The notes: generated by a model not told the origin, from the letters alone. DNA of 64,000 nucleotides from CALBPI01 sp038524795 (GCA_038524795.1 JBCBIJ010000008.1:124001-188000); one strand, 5' to 3'. Shown: positions 15,241-24,054, counted from the stretch's first letter. Translations and numbers: made by a program.

Positions 15241-16677
15241 TCAGGCCCTGAGCTTCTCGATGACCTCACGCGCAGCGCGCAGGCCCGAGGTGACGGCACC
15301 CTCCATGCCCGGCTCGACGAGCTGCGTGTGCTCACCGGCGAAATGCAGCCGGTCAACGGGCGCCCCAATCATGGGCGCCCAGCGCTGCAACTGCCCGGGC
15401 GCGTAGTGCGCGTAGGCGCCACCCGCGTAACTGCGACCCCAGTGGGTCACGAGCGTCGTCTCAAACGCCTCGGCATGTTCGGGCCACGCACTCGCCAGCC
15501 AGTCGACGACGCGCTCGGCGTGCGCGGCGTCATCGAGCCCGTCGAACGCGCGCAACCCGTTGCCATTGATCCAGTTGAGTAGCAGACCGCGTTCGCTCTG
15601 CATCGAGTCGGACATGTCGAATACACGTTCAAACGGTCCGTTGCTGTACACAGCCGCTACGTCGCGCGGTTGATCCCAAAAGCGCGTACGAGTCTGCACG
15701 TGCGTCTTTGCGATCTGCGTATAAGGCAGGTGATTCACGATCTCGCGTCGCACGACGGGCAGCGCCACATCGACACGCGCCAGCGCGGGCATGGGCAGCG
15801 TGACAATGACGCGCGCGGCTTCGAGGCGGCGCGACGCGCCGTTTTGACGAACCTGAACATCGACACCGTCATCGCGCTGCACCAGCGCCTCGACCTCGAC
15901 CCCGTAGGCGACCCGGGCTGAATGCTTCTGAGCAATTGCCGAGGTCAGCGTATCGTTGCCGCCCGCGATGCTCACGCGTTCCTGGCGTTCAAGTAGACGT
16001 GTGGCGTCGCGAAGCGCGCTTAACGCGCTGACGCTGTCGAGACCGTTGTAGTTGAGCGGTCGCTCGATTAAGGCCAGCGCACCCGGGCTGGCGCCGCGTT
16101 CGCGCAGGAAGTCACCCAGCGTCATGCCGTCGTAGCGCGACCAGTTGCCGTCGAGCACGTTAGCCGGCGCGCCGATCTCACGCGCCACGGGCATGAGGTA
16201 CTGACCCAGCAGTCGCGCAGGTGCCGCCGCGTATTCGTCGGCCTTGAGCTCAAACGGCCACTGCACCTCGCCGGCCGCCAGCATGGCCTTGCTGTAGCGT
16301 TGACCATCGACGATAAGCAACGTGTCCGGCGGCGCGCTCGGGCGCGGCGAGCCCGGGCTCATCGCCACGCCGTAAGCCTCGCACAGCGCAATCCAGTTGA
16401 CATAACCACTGCCGCCCGCCTGCGCGCCGACATCGACCCAGGCGCCATCGGCAAAGTGATCGCGCACGGTGCGCACGCGGCCACCCGCGTGACCGGATTG
16501 CTCGAGAACAACGAACGGGATGTGAGCCTGCCCCAGTGCGTGCGCGGCCGCGAGGCCTGCGAGCCCGGCACCGACAATGACCACAGGGGCTGGTGCGGCC
16601 GCGGTTGCTGGGGCCATGAGGGCCCCGGCCGTGGCGACACAGCCGCCCAGGAACTCGCGCCGGGTCAGGTCGGACAT
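15241..16677 (-). CDS. Tat-exported FAD-dependent amine oxidase
   Basis: A 478-residue flavin amine oxidase. The N-terminus has a twin-arginine signal (TRREFLGG, then a hydrophobic run ending ATAAAP), so the folded flavoprotein is probably sent to the periplasm. The FAD-binding dinucleotide fold is VVIVGAGLAGLAAAHAL, followed by GGRVRTVRD. The C-terminal FAD motif includes LHFAGEHTQLVEPGMEGAV. The family covers monoamine, polyamine and L-amino-acid oxidases; the substrate is not evident. It converges on the tRNA gene and is divergent from the DHA2-type MFS gene. No partner gene suggests a pathway. Confidence 0.88.
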   Translation of the reverse strand: MSDLTRREFLGGCVATAGALMAPATAAAPAPVVIVGAGLAGLAAAHALGQAHIPFVVLEQSGHAGGRVRTVRDHFADGAWVDVGAQAGGSGYVNWIALCEAYGVAMSPGSPRPSAPPDTLLIVDGQRYSKAMLAAGEVQWPFELKADEYAAAPARLLGQYLMPVAREIGAPANVLDGNWSRYDGMTLGDFLRERGASPGALALIERPLNYNGLDSVSALSALRDATRLLERQERVSIAGGNDTLTSAIAQKHSARVAYGVEVEALVQRDDGVDVQVRQNGASRRLEAARVIVTLPMPALARVDVALPVVRREIVNHLPYTQIAKTHVQTRTRFWDQPRDVAAVYSNGPFERVFDMSDSMQSERGLLLNWINGNGLRAFDGLDDAAHAERVVDWLASAWPEHAEAFETTLVTHWGRSYAGGAYAHYAPGQLQRWAPMIGAPVDRLHFAGEHTQLVEPGMEGAVTSGLRAAREVIEKLRA

Positions 16678-16722
16678 GGAACTAGCTTACACTGCTTACC
16701 CCGGTTGTCGGCAGGACCCGCC

Positions 16723-18144
16723 ATGGCGCAACCTTATCCCCAGCCTTGTGACCGCGGCGTCATCGTCACGCAGCCGTGTCCGCGTGCACTGGATCGCGAG
16801 CCCGAGGCGGCCACCAAACGGTGGACACTGATCGCCTGCGTGCTGGCCTCCGCGCTCGCACTCATCGACGGGTCCGCACTGACCGTCGCCCTGCCCGCGC
16901 TTGCCCGAGACTTCGACGTACCGCTTAACGGACTGCACTGGGTGATCAACGGCTACGTCCTCGCATTGGCGAGCATGACGCTCGCGGGTGGCGCGCTGGC
17001 CGATGCACGCGGGCGCCGCCGCACGCTGATCGCGGGCTGTGTCTTGTTCGGCCTCACCTCGGCCGCCTGCGCCCTGGCACCCTCGCTCGCGTGGCTTATC
17101 GGCGCGCGCGTTTTGCAAGGCGTCGCCGCAGCCATCGTCACGCCGGCCAGTCTCGCGCTCATTGGCGAGGTGTTTCCCAAGGAGGAACGCAATCGCGCGA
17201 TCGGCACCTGGGCCGCCGCGTCGGCGCTAACCACGGCCGCGGGACCCGCGCTTGGCGGCTGGCTGACCGACACGCTGGGATGGGCCGCGGTGTTCTGGAT
17301 CAATCCGCCCCTGGCCCTGTTGGCCATCGGCATCCTCATCCGGTTTGGCAGCGACGGTCCGCGTCAGGAAGGTCGCTTCGACTGGACCGGTTCCGTACTG
17401 CTTGCTGCGGCCATGGCCGCAGCGGCCTACGCGCTGGCCGACCTCGCGCCCAGCGAAACCGGCGCCGTTGCGAGTGACGGGCGCGCGCTCGCCGTTGTGA
17501 TGTGCATCGCGGCCGTGGCGCTTGGTGCCGCCTTCGTGTTTTGGGAACGGCGCGCCGAAGCACCGATGATGCCACCGAGCCTGTTTCGACGGCCTAACTT
17601 CACAGCGCTCAATCTCGCGACCGTGCTCATCTACGCGGGCTTGTCAGTCGTGTTCTTTTTGATCCCGTTCGAGCTCATCGACACGCGAGGGCTTACGGCC
17701 GCACAGGCGGGGCTCGTGTTCCTGCCGTTCACGCTGGCACTGGGGTTTCTTTCACGTCTGAGCGGCGCCCTCATTGATGAGCTGGGTGCACGACCGTTAC
17801 TCGTCGCGGGGCCCGTGTTGGCCGGCATGAGCTTTCTGGCGATGGGGTTGTTGCGCGACGCATCGCTCATCACCGCTACGCTCGTGCCAATGCTTGCCGC
17901 GGGCGTCGGTTTCGCCATGCTCGTCGCACCGCTGACTGCCGGCGTCATGGCGGCCGTCGATGAACGCGACGCGGGCCTGGCCTCTGGCCTGAACAACACG
18001 GCCAGTCGTATCGCGCAGTTGTTGGGCGTCGCCCTGGCCGCAGGCATCGCGCCACTCGCGAGTGGCTATCTCGTGGCGCTCTCGCTCGCTGCGGCACTGA
18101 CCGTCGTTGGCGGGCTGGTGTTGGTCGGCGTGCGCGAGGCCTGA
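16723..18144 (+). CDS. MFS drug transporter, DHA2 (EmrB/QacA) type
   Basis: A 473-residue proton-driven exporter with about 14 hydrophobic segments. The start is ATG 16723 (MAQPYPQPCDRG), just before the first helix. Motif A appears as GGALADARGRRRTLIAG, and motif C-like ALTTAAGPALGGWL follows EERNRAIGTW. These mark the EmrB/QacA subfamily. It is divergent from the amine oxidase gene with about 45 bp between them. The substrate is unknown; solvents, drugs or amines are all possible. Confidence 0.88.
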   Translation: MAQPYPQPCDRGVIVTQPCPRALDREPEAATKRWTLIACVLASALALIDGSALTVALPALARDFDVPLNGLHWVINGYVLALASMTLAGGALADARGRRRTLIAGCVLFGLTSAACALAPSLAWLIGARVLQGVAAAIVTPASLALIGEVFPKEERNRAIGTWAAASALTTAAGPALGGWLTDTLGWAAVFWINPPLALLAIGILIRFGSDGPRQEGRFDWTGSVLLAAAMAAAAYALADLAPSETGAVASDGRALAVVMCIAAVALGAAFVFWERRAEAPMMPPSLFRRPNFTALNLATVLIYAGLSVVFFLIPFELIDTRGLTAAQAGLVFLPFTLALGFLSRLSGALIDELGARPLLVAGPVLAGMSFLAMGLLRDASLITATLVPMLAAGVGFAMLVAPLTAGVMAAVDERDAGLASGLNNTASRIAQLLGVALAAGIAPLASGYLVALSLAAALTVVGGLVLVGVREA

Positions 18145-18145
18145 C

Positions 18146-18934
18146 CTAGCGGTCGCGAATCACGAGCGATTGCAATGCCGTGGCGACCACACCGCGCATA
18201 TCAAACAGCGTGGCGTGCGTCGCACCAATGCCCGAGGGCTCCCAGAACGAGATCCCGTCCGACGCCATCCAGTCCCCCATGGCGGGCCGGTGCATGAGCA
18301 CCGTGATGTCGGGATTGATGAAGGTGCGCGTGCCGTCGTCGGCGTTTCGTGCAAAGCCATTGGCGCAATCCGCGAGCGGGCAAATGCGCTGAAACGGTGT
18401 CAGCGCCTCGCCGTCCACGATGGGCCTGCATTTCATCCAGAGCACCTTGGGTCCCGGGCCTTCGGGCTGCGTTTTGGACAGACGCACCTCAGCGCGCGAG
18501 CCGAAGAATTCCTGCCCGTGCCAGGCCGATCGCAATGGAAATGTGGCTGCTTCGGATTCTGAGAAATTCGGCGCCGGTCGCTGCGCAGTGGGCAGCGGCT
18601 TCAGTATCGTCCGCGCCAGGTGCAGGCTGTCGGCGCGCGCACACAAGCGCCCACGACGATCCCACAAGCTAAGCCGCCCCGAAGCCGCAGCACGGCCGCC
18701 GCCGAGCGACTCGGACTCGACTCGAAACCCATCCATTGGCGCGGGCCGCAGGTAGGTGACCGTGAGACGCGTGAGCTGGCGCTTTGGGAACAGGCGCTCG
18801 GCCTCGCCGGCAAGCGCGCCGGTTACGGGGCCGGCATGGCACCCGTTGGGGTCCCAGGGGCCGCGCGCGGCATCATGACCGACGTACCAGTTGCCGTCGC
18901 GCGTGAAGAACGCGTCACCGTTCGTTGCTGGCAT
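18146..18934 (-). CDS. Acyl-CoA thioesterase-like protein
   Basis: A 262-residue protein with two hotdog-type halves. The start (MPATNGDAFFTRDGNW, ATG 18932-18934) was chosen over the longer frame because the conserved part begins there. The pattern PWDPNGCHAGPVTGALAGEAER and the later FINPDITVLMHR resemble the TesB-like thioesterase superfamily. It lies 7 bp downstream of the XRE regulator on the same strand, so the two are probably co-expressed. The acyl substrate is unknown. Confidence 0.75.
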   Translation of the reverse strand: MPATNGDAFFTRDGNWYVGHDAARGPWDPNGCHAGPVTGALAGEAERLFPKRQLTRLTVTYLRPAPMDGFRVESESLGGGRAAASGRLSLWDRRGRLCARADSLHLARTILKPLPTAQRPAPNFSESEAATFPLRSAWHGQEFFGSRAEVRLSKTQPEGPGPKVLWMKCRPIVDGEALTPFQRICPLADCANGFARNADDGTRTFINPDITVLMHRPAMGDWMASDGISFWEPSGIGATHATLFDMRGVVATALQSLVIRDR

Positions 18935-18941
18935 GCTCGCC

Positions 18942-19772
18942 TCATCCGTTTTGGGGGGCGCCAAGCGTAGCAGCTTGTTCGAAGAACGCGCGTGTGGCCG
19001 CGTCAGTGGGGTAGAAGGTCTCGATACGCAGCTCGTCGGTGGTGACATCCTGCGGCGTGCCAAACGTCGAGATCACCGAGAACAGGCTCAACGACACCGG
19101 GCCCGCACAGACCTCGAGTGGCAGCACCGGCAGCAGCGCTTCGGTGACCGTCTCGCCCGTGTCAGGCAGGTCCGCCAGCGCGATGTACTCGGCGAACCGC
19201 GCCTGTAAGGCTGGGTCGCCCGACGCAAGCGCCTCGTGCTGCAGCCGTCGCACGAACGCGGGCGCCGCCTGATCCCAGTTGGCAATGAAGGGGCGGAGCC
19301 CCTCGGGGTGCAACGTGAGCAACGCGAGGTTGAACTGACCGTCGCCGCCAATCGCCTCAAGCATGGCGCCGGGGTCGCCGCCCAGGCTCAGCAGGAGGCC
19401 GGCTGCCGTGTTTCGACGCACCACGTTCCAGGCGCGATCAACAACGACAGCCGGCAAGGGGTCGTGGTGATCGAGCACCTGGTTCAGTGCGTCGAGCACG
19501 GGCGCCATTGCAGGCTCGTCGAGCGCCGACTCGCGGTAGGCGGGCGTAAAGCCCGCGGCGCGCAACATGACGTTGCGTTCCCGCAGCGGCACAGCCATGG
19601 CTTCGGCGAGCCGCACCACCATGTCGCGGCTCGGTTTGCTGCGCCCCGTCTCGAGCCAGCTCAGGTGGCGTTGCGAGACGTTGGCCGCGAGCGCGAGCTC
19701 AAGCTGGGAAAGTTTGCGGTGTTCGCGCCAACGGCGGCAGACCGCGCGAAAATCGGTAGCGACTTGGTGCAT
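18942..19772 (-). CDS. XRE-family regulator with MmyB-like ligand-binding domain
   Basis: A 276-residue transcription factor. Residues about 10-65 form a helix-turn-helix (LSQLELALAANVSQRHLSWLETGRS). The remaining 200 residues match the MmyB-type sensor domain, with DPLPAVVVDRAWNVVRRNTAA and a C-terminal TPQDVTTDELRIETFYPTD. Such regulators usually repress a neighbouring divergent gene through a palindrome. A 19-bp palindrome is present at 19820-19838 in the divergent gap. The thioesterase gene follows in the same operon. Confidence 0.92.
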   Translation of the reverse strand: MHQVATDFRAVCRRWREHRKLSQLELALAANVSQRHLSWLETGRSKPSRDMVVRLAEAMAVPLRERNVMLRAAGFTPAYRESALDEPAMAPVLDALNQVLDHHDPLPAVVVDRAWNVVRRNTAAGLLLSLGGDPGAMLEAIGGDGQFNLALLTLHPEGLRPFIANWDQAAPAFVRRLQHEALASGDPALQARFAEYIALADLPDTGETVTEALLPVLPLEVCAGPVSLSLFSVISTFGTPQDVTTDELRIETFYPTDAATRAFFEQAATLGAPQNG

Positions 19773-19819
19773 GAAGGGGCCTCCAGAAGCCCATTTGACG
19801 CCGCACGCGTAGGCGTTTC

Positions 19820-19838
19820 AATGACCTCGGAGGTTATT
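19820..19838. promoter_or_regulatory. Palindromic operator candidate for the XRE regulator
   Basis: A 19-bp dyad, AATGACCTC-G-GAGGTTATT, with 8 of 9 positions symmetric. It is centred between the divergent XRE gene (start 19772) and the small membrane protein gene (start 19894). Confidence 0.65.
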
Positions 19839-19893
19839 GCGGCGCTGACGCCGCCGGCGCAAGACTGCAGCCACACCCTAACAGGAGCTCACC

Positions 19894-20208
19894 ATGAACC
19901 GTCGCAGTCTCGCACTCATCCTTCTCGTACCTATGACCGTCGTTACGGGCGTCGCACTGATCGAGGTCGGCCTGGTTGGCATCCTTGAACAGTTCGTCGC
20001 CGGCCCCGGCGCCTGGCAGATCGGGCTCGACCTCGTGACTGCACTCGTGCTCGTGCTGAGCTGGCTCTTCCAGGACGCGCGGGCCAACGGTCGCAATCCC
20101 TGGCCCTGGCTGGCGCTCACGCTGTGCGCGGGGTCATTCGGGCCGCTGCTCTACCTCGCGACCAGCCGCAGCCACCGCCGCGTTACGGCGGTGGCCAGCG
20201 GCGTTTGA
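19894..20208 (+). CDS. Small membrane protein, possibly DUF2834-like
   Basis: A 104-residue protein with three predicted helices: LALILLVPMTVVTGVALIEVG, QIGLDLVTALVLVLSWLF and WLALTLCAGSFGPLLYLA. The pattern of a conserved tryptophan and DAR between helices 2 and 3, then GSFGPLLYL, recalls DUF2834-type proteins. A good ribosome binding site (AGGAG) precedes the ATG. It is divergent from the XRE regulator across the operator palindrome and is its most likely target. Function is unknown. Confidence 0.75.
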   Translation: MNRRSLALILLVPMTVVTGVALIEVGLVGILEQFVAGPGAWQIGLDLVTALVLVLSWLFQDARANGRNPWPWLALTLCAGSFGPLLYLATSRSHRRVTAVASGV

Positions 20209-20215
20209 GGCGCAA

Positions 20216-20764
20216 TCAGTCGTCGCGGCGTACCCGGGCGCGCTCCAGCGGGGCCACCTGGCCGCGCAGCTCGCCGGCGGGGAAGGCCGTCGTGTGCAGG
20301 TTCCAGTAGATAAAGCCGATGTCGATAGCGCGTGCGAGATCGCGCAGGCTGCGGATGCCACAGGCATTCGCAGCCGCATCGGGGAACTGGCGGTTGCGCA
20401 CGGTACCGATGATCGTGTTGGCGTCGAGCGTCACCGTTTCGCTGTTGTCCTGGGCTACGGCAACCAGATCCACGAGGCCGATGGCGATCGGACCGTTCTC
20501 ACCCGCGGGCGCACAGTGCAGGTGCAGGCGCGTGACCTCGCCTTCGAGATTACTGAACGTGACGCGCACCTCCGCCTTGCGATATCGCGGGCCAAAGGTG
20601 ATGACGGCGTTGCTGAGCCCGTCCGAAATCACGGGCGTGCTCTGCACTTCCTCTTCTGCCGTTAGCGGCGTCTTCGAACTGAATGCGGCGCGGTCGTCGG
20701 CGAGTGCCTGAGTTGCGCTCAGCAAGACCAGCGCGGCGGTCAGCGTACGGATCATTGTCTGCAT
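20216..20764 (-). CDS. Secreted CHRD-domain protein
   Basis: A 182-residue exported protein with a Sec signal ending ATQALA. The CHRD fold, known from chordin and many bacterial secreted proteins, is recognisable from LTAEEEVQSTPVISDG, AEVRVTFSNLEGEVTRLHLHCA, and the C-terminal IYWNLHTTAFPAGELRGQV. The ribosome binding site AGGAG supports the ATG at 20764. An ECF-type promoter identical in layout to that of the sigma operon near 24.0 kb lies about 50 bp upstream, so it is very likely part of that regulon. Its molecular role is unknown. Confidence 0.9.
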   Translation of the reverse strand: MQTMIRTLTAALVLLSATQALADDRAAFSSKTPLTAEEEVQSTPVISDGLSNAVITFGPRYRKAEVRVTFSNLEGEVTRLHLHCAPAGENGPIAIGLVDLVAVAQDNSETVTLDANTIIGTVRNRQFPDAAANACGIRSLRDLARAIDIGFIYWNLHTTAFPAGELRGQVAPLERARVRRDD

Positions 20765-20815
20765 GTCTCATCTCCTGTGTGTTTGAAGCGCCGCAACGAG
20801 CGTCACGACATGCGG

Positions 20816-20844
20816 TGAATACGCGCAACGCGCCAAAAGGTTCA
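20816..20844 (-). promoter_or_regulatory. ECF sigma promoter of the CHRD gene
   Basis: Minus strand: -35 TGAACC (20844-20839), 15-nt spacer, -10 CGTATTCA (20823-20816). The boxes and spacing match the promoter upstream of the ECF sigma gene. The predicted start leaves a leader of about 45 nt. Confidence 0.82.
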
Positions 20845-20851
20845 TACCGCG

Positions 20852-20880
20852 TTGTTGGCTCAGAAGCGCGTTCGTATACT
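20852..20880 (+). promoter_or_regulatory. Sigma-70 promoter for the TorF-like gene
   Basis: -35 TTGTTG (20852-20857), 17-nt spacer, -10 TATACT (20875-20880), placing the start about 20 nt before the ATG at 20906. Confidence 0.6.
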
Positions 20881-20905
20881 GAGGAGCCCGACCTGCTGGT
20901 GTTTC

Positions 20906-21589
20906 ATGTCTCACGCTCCGCGTCTTGCGCTGTCAGTGCTGCTCACTGGTGTTGCCGCGTCGTGCGGCGCCGCCGAGACGAGCGTGCAGCTGCATGGCTT
21001 CAGTGATGTCATTCATCGCGGCGCGAGCCTCACCGATGGCCGCGGCGCGATCGGCGCCACGGTTACCGTCGATGCCGCGTCGGGCCTGTTCGCGGGCCTG
21101 TCGACGCACTACGGTCAGGGCACGCCCAACGGGCGCCACTTGCTGCGCTACACGGGTTTGCATGCGGGTTGGTTCAAGCCGCTCGCGGGCGGCCGCGCCG
21201 TCGAGTTCTCACTGTCGCGTCATGTTTTCGGCGATGTCCCCGACTGGCGCTACGACGAACTGCGCCTCGACTACCACTTCAATGAACGCGTCACGCTGAC
21301 GGCGGCCGTATCGGACGACTACTATGGCCGCGGCAGCGACGTTGTCCTGTCGGAAGTTGCCTGGCAACGAGAACTGGGCGGTGGCGCATTCACGCGTATC
21401 GTGGCGGGCGGCGGCTGGCTACCCGATGCCGATGACCGCAGCATCAGCTGGGGCACGCTCGGAATCGGTGTGGCACGCGGCCGCTTCTCGACTGAGCTCT
21501 CATTGAATGCAACGGCGGCCGACCAAGTCCCGGCGCCGGGCGCCGATGGCTCGGCGTTGGCGCTAAGGATCAGCTATTTGCTGCGCTGA
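20906..21589 (+). CDS. TorF-family putative porin
   Basis: A 227-residue outer-membrane protein. The ATG at 20906 gives a Sec signal (MSHAPRLALSVLLTGVAASC, cleavage near GAAET). The body is made of amphipathic strands such as LFAGLSTHYGQG and WRYDELRLDYHFNERVTL, and ends SYLLR. The pattern fits the TIGR02001/TorF family of about 230-residue proteobacterial barrels. Its 3' end overlaps the 3' end of the protease gene by 27 bp. It has a sigma-70 rather than an ECF promoter, so it is probably not in the ECF regulon. Confidence 0.75.
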   Translation: MSHAPRLALSVLLTGVAASCGAAETSVQLHGFSDVIHRGASLTDGRGAIGATVTVDAASGLFAGLSTHYGQGTPNGRHLLRYTGLHAGWFKPLAGGRAVEFSLSRHVFGDVPDWRYDELRLDYHFNERVTLTAAVSDDYYGRGSDVVLSEVAWQRELGGGAFTRIVAGGGWLPDADDRSISWGTLGIGVARGRFSTELSLNATAADQVPAPGADGSALALRISYLLR

Positions 21590-22792
21590 GTCGCAGCGCC
21601 CGTCACCGGCGCCCAGCACGGCGCGGCAGGCGTCGACACTCGCGGCACCGGCCACGGCTTGCGTGTTGCGGTGCAGGCGCGCGACGAGCTCCGCATCGCG
21701 CTGCCGGGGCAGCGCTTCGTGCAGTAATGCCAGCACGGCGGTCACGTGCGCGGCAGCGATAGAGGCCCCGCTCATAAAATCATAGGCGTGGCCGGGCTGC
21801 GCCGTAAGCACATCGATGCCCGGGGCAACCAGCGCTGTATCAGTAGGCCCGTCAGCCGCGGCGCGCACCCACACTATTCCGGGGCGGTGCGTCGGGAATC
21901 GCGCGTCGTGCGTCGACGATTCGGCAACGACCACGATCGACCCGGCCTCAACGATCCGCGCCACGAGCGCGTCGAGAAGGGGGTCCGACGGTCCGGTCAG
22001 GCTGAGGTTAACGAGGTGCGGCGCGAGGGACACAACCCGGTCCAAGGCTCGTGACAGTGTCAGGCTGTTGCAGCGTGTGCCGCCGCCCTCCGCATCCCAG
22101 CAGGCGCGCAACGCAAAAAGCTGTGCATCGGGCGCGACGCCGGTGATGCCCACGTCGTTATCGCGCGCAGCGATGATGACACCCGCGATACCGGTGCCGT
22201 GACGCTCGGCTGCACTGCCGCGCCCGACGAAGTCGGCGCGCTCGGCGATGGCGTGCTGCAGATCGGGATGGTCAGCCTCGACGCCTGAGTCGACAACCGC
22301 GATTGTGACGCCGCGACCCGAGTAGGCGCGCGCGAGCGGCTCAAGATTAAGCGCGTCGAGTGCGGGCTGGAGTTTTCGATACGGGTCCCCGGACGCGTCA
22401 TCCTCGAGACCTTCAAAATCGTTGAGCGGTTGCACCCAACGCACGCGGCGGTCGGCACGCAGCGCCTTGAGTACAGCCTCGATCTCGCCGGTGATATCGA
22501 CCACAAGGCAATGGACGCCGAGCGCACGCACGGGCCATTGGTCCGAGACCGCGATGTCGTGTGCCTCGACAATGGCGTTTGCCAGGCGTTGCAGCGCGGG
22601 ATCGACCTCGTAGGCGTAGCGCCCGCCATACCCGACACCGCCGGCCCAGCCGCGGCGGCGAGGCGGGCGCGGGTCGTCAAGCACCACGACCCACTGACTC
22701 GCCGCAACGTTATTGTCAGCCTCGGGCGGTTCCGCCGCCATGGCAGCGGTTGCCAGTGCCAGGCCGAACAACAGTGTCAGGACTCGCAGCAT
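21563..22792 (-). CDS. Exported subtilisin-like (S8) serine protease
   Basis: A 409-residue protease with a Sec signal (ending AMAAE). An I9-like prodomain is suggested by VLKALRADRRVRWVQPL (residues 107-123). The catalytic triad is D168 (VVDSGVEADHPDLQ), H198 (RHGTGIAGV) and S344 (MSGASIAAAHV). The usual oxyanion-hole asparagine in the AAGN motif is absent: the aligned segment is AESS (290-293), so activity may be reduced or altered. It is the third gene of the ECF operon, 2 bp after the anti-sigma gene, implying a role in the same stress response. Confidence 0.9.
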   Translation of the reverse strand: MLRVLTLLFGLALATAAMAAEPPEADNNVAASQWVVVLDDPRPPRRRGWAGGVGYGGRYAYEVDPALQRLANAIVEAHDIAVSDQWPVRALGVHCLVVDITGEIEAVLKALRADRRVRWVQPLNDFEGLEDDASGDPYRKLQPALDALNLEPLARAYSGRGVTIAVVDSGVEADHPDLQHAIAERADFVGRGSAAERHGTGIAGVIIAARDNDVGITGVAPDAQLFALRACWDAEGGGTRCNSLTLSRALDRVVSLAPHLVNLSLTGPSDPLLDALVARIVEAGSIVVVAESSTHDARFPTHRPGIVWVRAAADGPTDTALVAPGIDVLTAQPGHAYDFMSGASIAAAHVTAVLALLHEALPRQRDAELVARLHRNTQAVAGAASVDACRAVLGAGDGRCDSAQQIADP

Positions 22793-22794
22793 GT

Positions 22795-23394
22795 TCAGCG
22801 CCCCGGGGCAATGGGTTCAACCAACACAATGTCGGGGTGTTCTCGCCAATCACGATACACCGCCGGTTGCGCGCCCTCGGCAGGCCGAACGACGAACGCA
22901 CCACCCGGTCCGGGGCCCGAAACGAGAACGAAACCGAGTTGTTCCGCAATGCGTGATCGCGTCGCGGCGTCCACGCCCGACGCGAATACGATGCGGTAGT
23001 CGCCGGCTTGGGTAACCTGGGTTGTCGGATCAGACAATCCCTCAAACACGGGCGCGGGCTCCGTCGGGCGCAGCACGAGCACGGACACGGCAAGAACCGC
23101 GACTGCGGCCGCCGCAAGAAACGGCGCCTGCCGACGGGGTGCTGGGGGATCGAGCGAATCGCGCAGCCGGTCGAACGCAGCGGCCGACGGGATACCGGCC
23201 GGCGAGGCCGGCGTCAGCGCCGCGTGCAACTCTCGCTCCTCGGCCACGGCGGCGGCCAGCTCAGGTTCCTGCGCCAGACGCTGTTCGAAGTTGGCGTGCG
23301 ACGCCGGGTCCATGCGGCCCGCCACGTAGTCCGCCACATCGAGCTCAGCATCGATGTCGGCGCGCGTTGCCAAGGTAGTCAGGTTGTCACTCAT
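22795..23394 (-). CDS. Membrane anti-sigma factor
   Basis: A 199-residue anti-sigma protein. The start at 23394 overlaps the sigma gene by ATGA. The cytoplasmic part (residues 1-92) has LDVADYVAGRMDPASHANFEQRL, the anti-sigma zinc-finger-like region but without the usual HxxxCxxC. One membrane helix follows (PFLAAAAVAVLAVSVLVL). The periplasmic part (about 115-199) contains GDYRIVFASGVDAATRSRI and ends WREHPDIVLVEPIAPGR, which resembles a subtilisin prodomain/I9 inhibitor. That resemblance, beside an S8 protease gene, is an inference worth testing. Confidence 0.85.
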   Translation of the reverse strand: MSDNLTTLATRADIDAELDVADYVAGRMDPASHANFEQRLAQEPELAAAVAEERELHAALTPASPAGIPSAAAFDRLRDSLDPPAPRRQAPFLAAAAVAVLAVSVLVLRPTEPAPVFEGLSDPTTQVTQAGDYRIVFASGVDAATRSRIAEQLGFVLVSGPGPGGAFVVRPAEGAQPAVYRDWREHPDIVLVEPIAPGR

Positions 23395-23999
23395 GGTGTG
23401 CGTTCCTCTGCGGCAGTTTCGCCCAGCGCCTGCATCAGCGCCTTGAGTTTGCGGCGCGCATGAAAGATGCGCGTCTTCACAGTGTTTTCGGGGCAATCCG
23501 CGATCTCGCTGATCTCCCTGTAATTGTGGCCACCGAAGTAAGCCAGTTCCACGACGAGCCGGTGCTCCGCACTGAGACCGGACAACGCGCGTTCAATGAG
23601 CTCGCGCTGTTCAAAGGCACCGCGCTCGTCGGGTGCCGCCAGCGTGTCCTCACCCTCGGCCAGCGGCTCATGCTGGCGTCGCTTCAGTGCCTTGAGACAG
23701 TGCCGGTAAGCAATCGAGAAAATCCACGTGGAGACCTTGCTCGCCCCGTTGTAAGTCGCCGCCTTGCGCCAGACCGTCATCATGACGTCATTGAACGCTT
23801 CTTCGTGCGTAAACGTGTCGCGCACGAACCGGTACATGAACGGACCCAACCGGTGGCGGTAGCCGTGGTAGAGCCGCTCAAAGGCATCGGCGTCGGCACG
23901 CTCCGCGATCGCGCGCACGAGCTCTCGATCGGCGCCATCGCCAGTCGCCTCGTTCATTGCACCGCCTGTCATCGGCCTTTCCATCGTTAGTGTTGCCAT
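23391..23999 (-). CDS. ECF-family RNA polymerase sigma factor
   Basis: A sigma-70 family ECF factor of about 202 residues. Region 2 is seen as AFERLYHGYRHRLGPFMYR followed by EEAFNDVMMTVWRKA and VSTWIFSIAYRHCLK. Region 4 is seen as LSAEHRLVVELAYFGGHNYREISEI with PENTVKTRIFHARRKLK. I chose the ATG at 23997-23999 since the ECF promoter (24026-24054) would start transcription near 24019, leaving the upstream in-frame GTG (24011) too little leader; ATG 23957 is also possible. It autoregulates its operon (sigma, anti-sigma, protease) through that promoter. Confidence 0.94.
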   Translation of the reverse strand: MATLTMERPMTGGAMNEATGDGADRELVRAIAERADADAFERLYHGYRHRLGPFMYRFVRDTFTHEEAFNDVMMTVWRKAATYNGASKVSTWIFSIAYRHCLKALKRRQHEPLAEGEDTLAAPDERGAFEQRELIERALSGLSAEHRLVVELAYFGGHNYREISEIADCPENTVKTRIFHARRKLKALMQALGETAAEERTP

Positions 24000-24025
24000 G
24001 GGTGTTTCCACGCTCGGTTCAGACG

Positions 24026-24054
24026 TGAATACGCCCTAAGCGCAAAACGGTTCA
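24026..24054 (-). promoter_or_regulatory. ECF sigma promoter of the sigma/anti-sigma/protease operon
   Basis: Minus strand: -35 TGAACC (24054-24049), 15-nt spacer, -10 CGTATTCA (24033-24026). The hexamer, spacer length and -10 box equal those of the CHRD gene promoter. Confidence 0.85.
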
